Made by a program: the position numbers and the translations under genes. Under the pieces are notes generated by a model that saw nothing but the letters and a program-made list of their open reading frames with translations, searched no databases and was not told where the DNA came from. This document shows, one piece after another, positions 42,997-51,734 of a stretch of DNA of 62,016 bases. Within the stretch, counting starts at the first letter, position 1. Each line of letters starts with the position of its first letter. This stretch comes from Streptomyces monashensis (GTDB lineage Bacteria; Actinomycetota; Actinomycetes; Streptomycetales; Streptomycetaceae): positions 1 to 62,016 of the forward strand of contig NZ_MLYO01000067.1 of the NCBI RefSeq assembly GCF_001866665.1, read 5' to 3'.

Positions 42997-43580
42997 TCCG
43001 GCTGAACAGCCCGCAGGATGGGCCGCACTTCCGGACGTTCAGCGCGGTGAGGGACATTGGGTAAGCGACAACGTCTTCAGTGACGATTAGTCACTTTGTT
43101 CGAGACATGTCAAGATCTGTCGTTGCGTCCTGCATGGTCGGCTGGCCGGCTATCGCCGCCTGTTACCCCGCTATGAGCGCCATCCCCGCAACTGCCTGGT
43201 CTACTTCGGCCCAGCCGCCGCCCTCTCCTGCTACCGCCGACTGCCCCGATGAAGGCGGTGCCTCGCGTGGCCTCAGCTCTCACCGGCCGCCTTCGGCGGG
43301 GGATATGCGGCAACTCGGGCTGCACTCCCCGTTGAAATCACCGAAGTTCACCCGGCCCGGAAGGGTACGGCGGTGAATCCTGCCAGGGCCGCGCGACCGA
43401 GAAGGCCTGCTTCAGGTGACGGAGAGTCATATGCGGGTGTGATTATGGGTAGGCGTGGCTGTGCTGAGGTGCTTACGTCTATTCGGGCTGGTGCGTCCAG
43501 AGGCCGGTCGGCCCTGCAGGCGGTGCGTCGTCAGGTGACGGCTTCGGCCGCAAGCTTTGGATCTGTCTCGGGGAGCGCCT
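42997..43580. other. Divergent intergenic region between GH92 and DUF1003 genes
   Basis: About 580 bp serving two divergent genes. Apart from the inverted repeat at 43079 nothing specific was recognised. Confidence 0.35.
43079..43095. promoter_or_regulatory. Inverted repeat AGTGAC-N5-GTCACT, possible operator
   Basis: A 6-bp perfect inverted repeat about 115 bp upstream of the GH92 start in an AT-richer patch. It may bind a sugar-responsive repressor. Confidence 0.35.
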
Positions 43581-45380
43581 GTGAGTGAAGCCGGAAGGGG
43601 GGCCGGCATGTCGCGCCAGCCGGTCACGGTTGCCGACGAGCGGGTGGGGGTCAACGGGGCTATCGCGGCCGCGCTGACGCGGGGTGTGGGCTCGATGCCC
43701 GCCCTGTATCTCGCGCTGATCGTCTCTGGCGGGTGGATGGCCCTGGCGACCTGGGGCCCGCTGCACCGGGTCGACCCGTACCCGTTCGGGTTTCTGCTGT
43801 TCCTGAACAACGTGGTGCAGCTTGTCCTGTGTGCGGTGATCCTTGTGGGTCAGCGTGTGCTGGGTGTGGCCGCTGACCGCCGGGCGGTGCAGACATATGA
43901 GAGCGCCGAGGCGATCTTTGCGCGGGTGGCAGACCTGCAGGAGCATCTGGACCGACATGACCGTGCGCTCGGCCGCGGCGTGAGCCTGCTCGAATCGAGT
44001 CCGCACCCTTGGATCCACAAGCATCGAGTGCAGCCGGCGCCGCAGGCCATCGACCACGTCGTGGGCCTCAACGGCCGGATCGCCGCCTGGTTGACGCAGC
44101 GGCTGGGCAGCATGGGCGCTTTCTACTTTGCTGTCGGAACACAGGTGGTATGGATCGGGATGGCCGAGTCCGGCCTGCAACGCTTCGATCCGTACCCCTT
44201 CGCCTTCATGACCTTCCTGTCCACTTTCGCCCAGCTCATCTTCATGATTGTGATCATGGTGGGGCAGAAAGTGCTGGGCTTGGCTGCCGACCGCCGCTCC
44301 GAGCAGACGTTCCTGGACGCCGAGGCCATCCTGCACGAGTGCCGCCGGATGAAGGAGCGCCTGGTGGTGCAGGACCGCATCATCGACAGCCTCACGAACT
44401 ACACCTCCGCCCAGGTCACGGAGCACCTCGCGCAAGCCCTCCATCACAGCAGGACACAGGCGCCCACCGACGGGCACGAAGAGCCGGGCGGACGACCCCC
44501 GTTGCGCGCCTGGAACGAGCTGCCGGAGGAGTTGAGGCAGGCCGGCCGTCACCGAGCGCGGCAGGTCGGCGAGCGGCTGACCGCGATCGGCTGCCTGATG
44601 TTCCCGGCCTCCGGGACGGAACAGGACTCAGCCCCGATCGTCACCTTCGACGATCGGGAGTCCCGGGTGTTGGCCCGGCTCGAGTACGAGCACCAGCTGC
44701 ACGGGCAACACGGCAACGACCAGCAGGGCGACCTGGTGCCGTGGGATGAGCTGTCCGACCAGGAGCGGGCGCAGGCCGTAGAAGCCGTCAGGTACCTCCC
44801 TTCCGTGCTGGCCGACATCGGCTTCCAGATTCTCCGCACCGGCACAAGCAGCGACGGGGCGGGCGAGTCGGACTTCACCGCTGAGGAATGGGCGTTGTTG
44901 CAGAGGGCGCTGATGGCCTCAGGGGTCCTGGTGTCGCTCGCCGAGGGCGATGTCGACCCCGAGGAGATCGACGCACTGGTCCATCTGTTGAGGGAAGCCG
45001 GCTTCACCCATCCCCGGCGCCTCATTCGCGAACTCGCCGCGACCTCGACGTTCGACACCGGACTCAAGGCGGGCACCAAGTACGCCGACTACGAGGCGCC
45101 GGCACTGCACGCGATACGCTCTGCCACCGCCGTCATCGCACGGACCGCGCCTGCGGAACTGGCCGACTTCCGCGCGTTCCTGATGGAGATCGCCACGGCT
45201 GTCGCCGACGCGAACAATGAGGGCGGCTTCTTCGGCTTCGGCGCCCGACCCCGCACACCCCACGAGGCCGCAGCCATGGAAGCCGTTGCCAAGGCCGCAC
45301 AACCCGATCGATCCAGTCAATACAGTCAGAGTCGGCCAGGATTCACACCGGCTTTCGCGCTCGGGGAGATCCCGTCGTAA
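43581..45380 (+). CDS. Double DUF1003 membrane protein with RyR-like and TerB-like domains
   Basis: A 599-residue protein of unusual build. Two DUF1003 units, each with two helices and the motif DPYPF between them, lie at about 15-125 (RVDPYPFGFLLFLNNVVQL) and 150-270 (RFDPYPFAFMTFLSTFAQL). They are followed by LRAWNELPEELRQAGRHRARQVGERLTAIGC, similar to the short RyR domain found in ion-channel-related proteins, and then by a TerB-like helical domain (LMASGVLVSLAEGDVDPEEIDALVHLL) with acidic residues. The GTG at 43581 follows GGGGAG. It could be a membrane protein sensing ions or stress; no enzymatic motif is present. Confidence 0.75.
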   Translation: MSEAGRGAGMSRQPVTVADERVGVNGAIAAALTRGVGSMPALYLALIVSGGWMALATWGPLHRVDPYPFGFLLFLNNVVQLVLCAVILVGQRVLGVAADRRAVQTYESAEAIFARVADLQEHLDRHDRALGRGVSLLESSPHPWIHKHRVQPAPQAIDHVVGLNGRIAAWLTQRLGSMGAFYFAVGTQVVWIGMAESGLQRFDPYPFAFMTFLSTFAQLIFMIVIMVGQKVLGLAADRRSEQTFLDAEAILHECRRMKERLVVQDRIIDSLTNYTSAQVTEHLAQALHHSRTQAPTDGHEEPGGRPPLRAWNELPEELRQAGRHRARQVGERLTAIGCLMFPASGTEQDSAPIVTFDDRESRVLARLEYEHQLHGQHGNDQQGDLVPWDELSDQERAQAVEAVRYLPSVLADIGFQILRTGTSSDGAGESDFTAEEWALLQRALMASGVLVSLAEGDVDPEEIDALVHLLREAGFTHPRRLIRELAATSTFDTGLKAGTKYADYEAPALHAIRSATAVIARTAPAELADFRAFLMEIATAVADANNEGGFFGFGARPRTPHEAAAMEAVAKAAQPDRSSQYSQSRPGFTPAFALGEIPS

Positions 45381-45438
45381 TCGCGAGTGCCGCAGCGCGA
45401 CCACGTGGACCGTCAGGTCCGCCAAGGCCTCGACGCGT

Positions 45439-46032
45439 TCAGAGGACATGAGTGAGGGCGCCAGAACCGAGCAGGATTGTGACACCGATGGCGACGAAGA
45501 CCGCCGGGACGATCCAGTGTCCCCAGCGGCGGATGATCTCGATGACGTTCTCGTGGCCTCCGAGCCACGAGCCGACCAAACACCAAACCACTACCCCGGC
45601 AGCAAAAACGGTGATCGTGATCAGGGCCGGATCCGTGCCGACAGTGCGGAAGACCGGGGGGTAGACGGTCAGGTTGTCGGCTCCGTTGATGAGGGTGAGG
45701 GCACTGACCGACACCAGCCCGGTGGCTGGCGCCGCGGAGACCTGCTCGCCGGACTGGCGGGCCCGTCCGGCCTTGACCAGACCCAGAGCACCCATACCCA
45801 GAGGGAAGAGGCCGAGCAAGCCGACCCACATGCCGGGGACAACATCCAAGGCGAGCGCGGCAATCGCCGAGGCACCGACCAGGACGGCGAATCCAGTGGC
45901 CTGCCCAGCCCAGACCTGCCACGCCTTGAGCGCGCCGGTGGCCCGGCCCGATGAGAACAGCACCGCCAACACCACCAGATCGTCGATGTTGGTCCCGGCG
46001 AACAGCCCCGCCGCCGTAAGTACGGTTGCCAC
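45439..46032 (-). CDS. CadD-family cadmium/cation exporter
   Basis: A 197-residue protein with six predicted helices. The family motif FAGTNIDDLVVLAVLF is in the first helix and the second inverted half has ALTLINGADNLTVYPPVF, both as in CadD. CadD transporters, relatives of the LysE group, export cadmium or similar cations. I place the start at the GTG at 46032, seven bases after GGTGAG; frames from 46050 begin with a TTG and lack spacing. It stands alone between the convergent DUF1003 gene and a leftward chitosanase gene. Confidence 0.8.
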   Translation of the reverse strand: MATVLTAAGLFAGTNIDDLVVLAVLFSSGRATGALKAWQVWAGQATGFAVLVGASAIAALALDVVPGMWVGLLGLFPLGMGALGLVKAGRARQSGEQVSAAPATGLVSVSALTLINGADNLTVYPPVFRTVGTDPALITITVFAAGVVVWCLVGSWLGGHENVIEIIRRWGHWIVPAVFVAIGVTILLGSGALTHVL

Positions 46033-46422
46033 GATGCCGCTCACCTCCAACGGGCCCGGCCCGGAAGCTTGCCCCTACTCGCGACGACGCGGATACCGGA
46101 GAACAAGTGTGGCCCGAACCAGAGGTCGGCGGCCACCGATTCGCCCTCCTGCTCCCATCAGCCGTGACCACCGCGATCAGCGCCAGCTGGGTGGCAACCC
46201 GCCCTGCACCCTCTCCGACGCGAGGATGTCGCGCCCGGGCTCGGGGCGAGACACTTCTGTGGCCCGCCGCCGAGAGACGGGCGCGGCGAACTCCGCCCCG
46301 GCACCAGGCATTCCGCGTTCTCTGTACTCACCCGCCTTCTGCCGCTCCGACCACCAGCCCAGCAGGGGACCGCTCTTGCGGCCGCGCCGCCGCCGCGGCG
46401 AAGCTGAGCCAGCACCTTGCTT
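46033..46422. other. Intergenic region, no gene seen
   Basis: About 390 bp between the chitosanase stop and the cadD-like start. No coding frame is supported. Confidence 0.3.
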
Positions 46423-47130
46423 TCAACGGCTGACCAGTAGCGCGGCGGCTGCTCGCCCCCTCTGGACGGCCTGATAGTGACTTTCGACGGGGTTGGGCCG
46501 GGTGTGGGGGAAGAGGACGTAGGTGACGTCGCCGCGGGTGCCGCCGTTGCTGGGGTCGGGGTCGATACCCAGGGCCGCAGCGGTGGCGTAGGAGGCTTCT
46601 CCGATCTGCTGTCGGGGGCCGACATCGGCGAAGACGGCGTACTCGACGTGTCCGTTGTAAATGACGGCCGCCACGTCTCCCGGGCTGATGCCGGCGTCGC
46701 GATAGCTCCAGGTGGGGTTGTCCGGTCGCGGAAGGACGACGTAGGGCGTGGTTGCGGCGTTGAAGGGCCGCCCGTCGGACTGGTCAACGGCGGTCTCGGG
46801 CGCGAAGGCGTCGCCGTCGGTGCTGCGGCTGCATTGTGCGGCGGTCCGCCCGTCGCAGTCGATACTCATGCTGGAGCGCCAGACGTACGCGTTGCCGGCC
46901 CGACAGACAGGCACGTCAGCATGGCCGGGCAGGGAGGCCCGGAATGTTCCGTGGGACACCCGCCGGCAACTCTGAGCTGCATCGAGTAGGTCCTGGGCGG
47001 ACGGCAATCCGTCGGCGGCCAAGACGGCGCGCGGTTGTGCGTGCGAGGCGGCCGAGGGTGTGCTCGTTGCACCGAGTGAGGCGAGAGCGAGTGCGGCCGC
47101 GACGACGTGACGGGCAGGGGAAGTGAGCAT
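46423..47130 (-). CDS. Secreted GH75 chitosanase
   Basis: A 235-residue secreted enzyme. The signal peptide ends near residue 30 (MLTSPARHVVAAAL to SAASHA). The catalytic domain has the GH75 pattern: SIDCDGRTAAQC, ETAVDQSDGRPFNAATTPYVVLP, GDVAAVIYNGHVEYAVFADVGP with the catalytic Asp, and IGEASYATAAALG, ending in DVTYVLFP. GH75 enzymes cut chitosan internally. The start is the ATG at 47130, about nine bases after GGGAG; an in-frame start at 47244 would place the signal peptide inside the protein. The palindrome at 47177 may regulate it. Confidence 0.85.
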   Translation of the reverse strand: MLTSPARHVVAAALALASLGATSTPSAASHAQPRAVLAADGLPSAQDLLDAAQSCRRVSHGTFRASLPGHADVPVCRAGNAYVWRSSMSIDCDGRTAAQCSRSTDGDAFAPETAVDQSDGRPFNAATTPYVVLPRPDNPTWSYRDAGISPGDVAAVIYNGHVEYAVFADVGPRQQIGEASYATAAALGIDPDPSNGGTRGDVTYVLFPHTRPNPVESHYQAVQRGRAAAALLVSR

Positions 47131-47176
47131 GGGCGTGCTGCTCCCTTGACTGGTGCTGTGTCGACGATGGGCCCTG

Positions 47177-47190
47177 TTCTCTGAAGAGAA
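47177..47190. promoter_or_regulatory. Palindrome TTCTCT-GA-AGAGAA upstream of the chitosanase gene
   Basis: A perfect 6-bp inverted repeat about 50 bp before the chitosanase start, in the expected promoter region. It could be an operator or a leader hairpin. Confidence 0.35.
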
Positions 47191-47637
47191 GACACCTTTT
47201 GTTGCATTTTGTGATGTACGTGATGGTAACTGACTGTTGCTCATCGGTCATCGATGCCCGACAGGTGGGAGTGGCGTCCGCGGCTGTTGCAGCAAGTCCT
47301 CGCATCCTTGCCGTTTTCAACGGCGCCCTGTGGCCCCCTGCGGCCCCGTGATGTCGGCGAGACCCTCCATATGAACTGCCACCGGGGAACGTTGAAGCCC
47401 TCGACGTTCCGGCCGGATCGGCTCGGTCATCGTGCCGAGCCGGGCGGTGGAGAACGCCACCTGCGCGTCGACTGGCGGGACTCGAAGGTGACTCGTCGCC
47501 AATAGACGGTCAGAGTTACCCGTCGGCAATGAGCTGTTCACTTCACGGGTCTACTCGCATAGACGATACCGATGTTGTCATGTCATTGACACTTTGACGA
47601 TCCGTCGGAGTGACCCTTCGACCACCCGGGAGTCCCC

Positions 47638-48168
47638 ATGTCCCGCATGCGCCAACTCGCCGTAGTCGTATCGTCTGTGGCCCTGGCCACCGGTGGCCTG
47701 ATCGTCACCACCACCGGCACCGCCCAGGCCGCCAGTTGCTCGCAGTCCTACCTGCCGCTGCAGGACGCCGCCTGCCAGCCCGGCGCGCTCAACTCCGCGG
47801 TCAGCCAGTCCACGATCGACTCCACGATCTGCGTCTCGGGCTACAGCTCCTCGATCCGCCCGTCCACGAGCTACACCAACGCCCTGAAGGTGAAGCAGAT
47901 CGCCGAGTACGGCTACAGCGACACCAGCACCGCCGACTACGAGGAAGACCACCTCATACCCCTGTCGCTGGGCGGCAACCCGACCAGCGAGCAGAACCTG
48001 TGGCCCGAACCCCGCTACGACGTCGGCGGCTACACCTCCGCTGACAAGGACACCGTCGAGTACAAGCTGTACCAGGCGGTCTGCGCGGGAACGATCCAGC
48101 TCGCCCCGGCACAGCAGGCCATCGCCACCGACTGGACCACCGCCCTCCAGGCCGTCGGCCTGAGCTGA
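47638..48168 (+). CDS. Secreted HNH-like nuclease-type protein
   Basis: A 176-residue secreted protein with a signal peptide (MSRMRQLAVVV to GTAQAA). Residues about 100-125 read DYEEDHLIPLSLGGNPTSEQNLWPEP, the form of an HNH/beta-beta-alpha metal nuclease with His in EDHLIPL and Asn in QNLWPEP. Four Cys suggest disulphides. The last part is helical. It could be an extracellular nuclease; similar Streptomyces proteins have not been clearly assigned. The ATG at 47638 follows GGGAG. Confidence 0.75.
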   Translation: MSRMRQLAVVVSSVALATGGLIVTTTGTAQAASCSQSYLPLQDAACQPGALNSAVSQSTIDSTICVSGYSSSIRPSTSYTNALKVKQIAEYGYSDTSTADYEEDHLIPLSLGGNPTSEQNLWPEPRYDVGGYTSADKDTVEYKLYQAVCAGTIQLAPAQQAIATDWTTALQAVGLS

Positions 48169-48272
48169 CCCCTCGTCCCGGAGGCTCTCGCCGCGAGCCG
48201 GACCGGGCGACGGGGGCATCGAGTTCAGCCGTATTCCGGCTGCTGGAGCGTCGGCAACAGGTCGGACGGCAT

Positions 48273-48320
48273 CAGCAACTCAGTTGCTGACAATGGGCAG
48301 GCTCTGCCATGCAGAGCCTG
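48273..48320. terminator. Two adjacent hairpins between convergent genes
   Basis: CAGCAACT-C-AGTTGCTG (48273-48289) and CAGGCTCTGC-CAT-GCAGAGCCTG (48298-48320) are perfect palindromes in tandem. They lie between the nuclease gene and the minus-strand small membrane protein and can terminate both. Confidence 0.65.
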
Positions 48321-48333
48321 AGCGAAGACACCT

Positions 48334-48459
48334 CTACTTGCGGTAACCGCGCAGCAACAGCACCGCGGTCGCCGCGATGCCCACGATCGCGACGACGAGC
48401 ACGATCCGGAGCCCTCCGCCGGCCAGTAGCGGAGCGGCCATGTCGTGGGGGTGGTTCAT
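48334..48459 (-). CDS. 41-residue single-helix membrane protein
   Basis: The minus frame encodes MNHPHDMAAPLLAGGG, then a single hydrophobic helix (RIVLVVAIVGIAATAVLLL) and a basic end RGYRK before the stop. The pattern of a soluble start, one helix and positive end is that of a real small membrane protein. The ribosome binding site is weak. A strong hairpin follows the stop directly. Confidence 0.5.
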   Translation of the reverse strand: MNHPHDMAAPLLAGGGLRIVLVVAIVGIAATAVLLLRGYRK

Positions 48460-48873
48460 CCCAGGCACCTACAGCCTTTCAAGTCGCAGATCTCTGCTGT
48501 GTTTGGTGTACGTCAAGAGTGCGCCAGCCCTGTCATGGTCCTGGCCTCATCATGGCAATCAGCAGGGAATTCTTCTGCCATCGGCGCGGAAACTGCCCGG
48601 GGCGCCCGGCCGAGCTGCGCAACAGATCGCATCGTCGTAACTGCTTGCTTCATCGTGCTCAGCTGGTGCGGCAGGATCCTGTTCGAGCGCATCGCGGGCT
48701 CGCCAAGCTCTTGACGCACTCGAACAGGGCCTTGCACGGGCCGTAGTGTCGTCTGCCCAGGAGCTAGCCCGACAGGCCCCTTCGGCTGGTGGGTACCCAC
48801 TTCGGCAGGCTGCCGTCGGACGAGGCAACCGGGTCCCGCCTGGCAAGCTCCGCATCGACAACACCAGGATCAA
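48460..48873. other. Intergenic region, no gene seen
   Basis: About 410 bp upstream of the lipoprotein-like gene. No coding frame is supported. A CTGCGCAA near 48614 lacks the arms of the operator family. Confidence 0.3.
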
Positions 48874-49470
48874 GTGACCGCGACCGCCGTCCTGCTCACT
48901 GCTGCCTGCGAGCAGCACAGCCGGCAGTCCTCCGGCGCCCCTACGGGCATGGTGTCCGCCACACCGTCCGGACTTCCGCGGAGCGGCACCCCGTCTACTG
49001 GCCCCAGCCCCGTTGCCCACCCGTCCACGGGTAAAGCCGGGCCGGCTAACGAGGCGGCACTCCATCAGGCCGCGGACTCCATCGAACAACTGGGTGCCTC
49101 CTTCCCGGACACCTATACGGGAACGGAGGTGGACACTGCCGGAGACCGCCTCATCGTCTATCGCAAAACGGACTCGCGCTTCGATGCTGCCCTCGCAAAG
49201 CTCGGACTGGGGGTGCACGTCGATCTCCACGACGCACCGCGATCCAGGAAGGAGATACGGGCGACGCACGACCGCGTGGTGCCGCTTATGGGGAACACCA
49301 CCGGTTACCGCATCGTCAGGGTCAGCAGCGGAGGGGATGAGCTCGGATTCACCCGTGGGGTCGTGGAGGTCGGTGTTAACGGCGACCTGCAGCAGGCCAA
49401 GCGCGAACTGGGCGCGAAGTTCAGTGACCGCATTCAGGTCGTCGCCGTAGAACCCCCGGCTGGATGGTAG
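48874..49470 (+). CDS. Lipoprotein-like protein with an atypical signal sequence
   Basis: A 198-residue protein starting MTATAVLLTAACEQHS, where LTAAC is a good lipobox. A Ser/Pro/Thr linker is followed by a globular domain from about residue 60 (ANEAALHQAADSIEQLGASFPDTYTGTEVD to VVAVEPPAGW). The signal lacks the usual positive residues and the GTG at 48874 has no ribosome binding site, so the real start may have been lost upstream. The domain resembles small protease-inhibitor-like or S1-protease-propeptide folds in having ADRLIVYRK-type strands, but no family is firmly recognised. Confidence 0.5.
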   Translation: MTATAVLLTAACEQHSRQSSGAPTGMVSATPSGLPRSGTPSTGPSPVAHPSTGKAGPANEAALHQAADSIEQLGASFPDTYTGTEVDTAGDRLIVYRKTDSRFDAALAKLGLGVHVDLHDAPRSRKEIRATHDRVVPLMGNTTGYRIVRVSSGGDELGFTRGVVEVGVNGDLQQAKRELGAKFSDRIQVVAVEPPAGW

Positions 49471-49954
49471 CAGCCCTGTGCACACAGGACTCTGCCACTC
49501 GGCTCGGACAGGGCATCAGGTCGGGTCGCCGGTCTCTGTCGGCCTTGGTACGCCTGAGACGACCCCGCGATGGCTCGGAAGTGACCAGAGTGCAAAAGAC
49601 GCCCCGCCCCTCGTGGGCCGGGTGGGCTCTTGGACTTCGGAGCGAATCCTTGCCTTCCTCAGTATGCGGACGGTCACCGGGATCCGCCTTGGGGTTCCGT
49701 CATTGATGTCACGCGCGGATGGCAGTCGGGGGCATGTGCGAGACGGAAAATCCCGCTGCGGTGAGCCACACTACGCTCATCGCAACCCGTACGGCCTGGT
49801 CAGAGGAGAAGCACTTTGGTGAACCATCCCCTACTCTCTCGGCTTGGACGGGCCCGTTGAACCCGTGCGATGCAAGGGCGGAGTGTCGCCCCGACGATTA
49901 CATGACCGATCGAATGAAGCCAGGGAGCTGGCTAGCCCACCTTGGAGCGCGACC
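49471..49954. other. Intergenic region, no gene seen
   Basis: About 480 bp. Frames here have no protein-like pattern. Confidence 0.3.
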
Positions 49955-50710
49955 GTGATCCCGATAAGGTTCCACCGGACCCTGCGCATCATGTTGGCCG
50001 TTGCCGTATGCGTTGCTCTCGCCGTTGCTGTCACTGAATGGATCATGAAGGACCGCAGGCATGGGGAGGGGCTCTTGGGTGAAGTACTGGTGAGTGGTGA
50101 CGGCCGTACCATCACCGCCCTGAACAGCCGGGCCCCATGCCAGCAGGACCCGCCTCTCCTGGTGGCAAGCGAATCCCGCGATTCCGTTGCCTTGGTTCTG
50201 AAGGAAAGCGATATCGATCTCCGGCCTCAGTGCGACACCGTCGACGAGCAGATCACCACGAAGCTGCAGTCGCCGCTGGGGACACGACGGCTGGTAGACG
50301 GCAGTAACGGCTGGACCATTGCCCCTCTCGACCAGAAGCGGCTGGCCAATCCGCAATATCTCCCACCAGGCTATTCGCCGACAACTGACGTGCAGTGGAG
50401 CGACTCCAGCCAGCACGAGCTGCTGTCCCCTTTCTTCATGCGTGACCGGAATTCAGGGCCCGTCTGGACCCGTTTCTACCACCGCACCTCGAAGAAGGCG
50501 TCGTTGAGTATCACGCAAATCGCCGGAAAGCTCACAGTAAGTGCGGCTGGCACTCCAGAGTCCATCCACGGGTGGATCGGTCGGCCCACCCCGGACTCCA
50601 ATAACACCGTGACATCGACGAACGGGACCTACACATTCATCGTGAGCACCACGGATCGGGACCTGCATGAAGCCGAACTCCTGAGGATCGCCAAACAACT
50701 AACCCCGTGA
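49955..50710 (+). CDS. Membrane-anchored extracytoplasmic protein of unknown function
   Basis: A 251-residue protein: a short basic N-terminus (MIPIRFHRTLR), one membrane helix (IMLAVAVCVALAVAVTEWIM) and a large outer domain with two Cys (APCQQDP and PQCDTVDE) that may pair. The domain includes VLVSGDGRTITALN, LVDGSNGWTIAPLDQKRLA and TYTFIVSTTDRDLHEAELLRIAKQL. The start is the GTG at 49955 after GGAG. No family recognised. Codon use is somewhat less GC-biased than its neighbours, which hints at transfer. Confidence 0.6.
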   Translation: MIPIRFHRTLRIMLAVAVCVALAVAVTEWIMKDRRHGEGLLGEVLVSGDGRTITALNSRAPCQQDPPLLVASESRDSVALVLKESDIDLRPQCDTVDEQITTKLQSPLGTRRLVDGSNGWTIAPLDQKRLANPQYLPPGYSPTTDVQWSDSSQHELLSPFFMRDRNSGPVWTRFYHRTSKKASLSITQIAGKLTVSAAGTPESIHGWIGRPTPDSNNTVTSTNGTYTFIVSTTDRDLHEAELLRIAKQLTP

Positions 50711-50888
50711 AACCCGAGATCACCACCGCCAACTCTGCAGACCGAAACTGCAGTTTCCCTGCACATGTGCTGGTCACGGGCGCGTGACAATGCCTGGCGG
50801 GCGCTTCACCCCGACTGATGGTTCCCGCGAGATGGACTGATCAGCGCGTTCGTACTGAGGCGGTCCCAGGTGTCCGGGCCAGAGGCGA

Positions 50889-50950
50889 CGAACGCGCCCC
50901 CGGTGATCAAGGTTGTCGAAGCCTTTGATCACGAACAGGGGGCGCGTTCG
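50889..50950. repeat. Long imperfect inverted repeat at an IS boundary
   Basis: CGAACGCGCCCCC (50889-50901) pairs with GGGGGCGCGTTCG (50938-50950), and inside it GTGATCAA pairs with TTGATCAC. It sits at the start of a transposase-like frame and may be the end of an insertion sequence or its leader hairpin. Confidence 0.6.
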
Positions 50951-50951
50951 C

Positions 50952-51070
50952 GTGTCAACCTCCCAGATCGATGTCCTGCAACGCCGCTGCGAGGACGTCG
51001 ACTTGCCCTGTCCACTCGCCGAACTGCCTGACCTGACCACGTTGTCGACGGTCCTGGACCGGCTTCCCGA
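50952..51070 (+). pseudogene. Transposase N-terminal fragment, possibly ISAs1-like
   Basis: A frame reading TSQIDVLQRRCEDVDLPCPLAELPDLTTLSTVLDRLPD resembles the first 40 residues of ISAs1-type transposases, then runs directly into protease sequence. The assignment rests on a short segment and is tentative. Confidence 0.4.
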
Positions 51071-51085
51071 TCATTACCAGGAAGG

Positions 51086-51272
51086 CACGGTCAGCGGACT
51101 GATCCAGACCGACGTCTGCGCCGAGCCCGGCGACAGCGGCGGCGCCCTCTTCGACGGCGAGAGCGCCCTCGGCCTTACCTCCGGTGGCAGCGGCGACTGC
51201 ACCAACGGCGGCCAGACCTTCTTCCAGCCCGTCCCGGCCGCCCTTGCGGCATACGGCGCGCAGATCGGCTGA
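51086..51272 (+). pseudogene. C-terminal remnant of a streptogrisin-type serine protease (S1)
   Basis: The frame reads GTVSGLIQTDVCAEPGDSGGALFDGESALGLTSGGSGDC, then FFQPVPAALAAYG. GDSGG holds the catalytic Ser of chymotrypsin-like proteases and the flanking Cys pair is that of streptogrisins. The signal peptide, propeptide and catalytic His and Asp are gone, replaced by the transposase fragment upstream. Confidence 0.8.
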
Positions 51273-51341
51273 CCCACGGGCCGAGCGGCCCCGCCCCTCG
51301 GCATGAACCGGCCCCCCGATACCCGTCCGGGGGCCGGCGCC

Positions 51342-51734
51342 GCTGACGCACATCAAGACCGCCCGGGAGGCCGGCACGGCCAGGGCGAAGGCCAAGGCGG
51401 CCAAGACCGGCAAACGCCCCGCGGCTCCTTCGGACGCCCCGCACCGCAAGGCCGAGTACGCGCTGCGCGACCATCCTGCCCTCGGTCGCTGGCTCAAGCA
51501 GCACCCGACCACCGGGCGGCTGTCCATCGACGCCGCCAAGGCCACCGCCGAGATCCGCCTCGACGGCAAGTACCTGCTGGCCACCAGCGCCCCGGACCCG
51601 TCCGCCGAGGACGTCGCGCTCGGTTACAAGAACTTGCTGGAAGCCGAACGCGCCTTCCGCACGATGAAATCCCCCTCGACCTGCGGCCGGTCTACCACCG
51701 CCTCGACGAGCGAATACGGCCGGGATGCGCCTGA
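51342..51734 (+). pseudogene. IS1634-type (IS4 superfamily) transposase C-terminal fragment
   Basis: The frame reads YALRDHPALGRWLKQHPTTGRLSIDAAKATAEIRLDGKYLL, then PSAEDVALGYKNLLEAERAFRTMKS; a shift near 51670 leads into PLDLRPVYHRLDERIRP. These are the last catalytic motifs of IS1634-type transposases, with the Glu region EAERAFRTMKS. No start and no end of the element remain. Confidence 0.7.

Noticed and set aside
48605..48622. A tenth TTGCGCAA-type operator (CTGCGCAA)
   Set aside because: The core is imperfect, the outer arms are absent and no start codon lies at a suitable distance.
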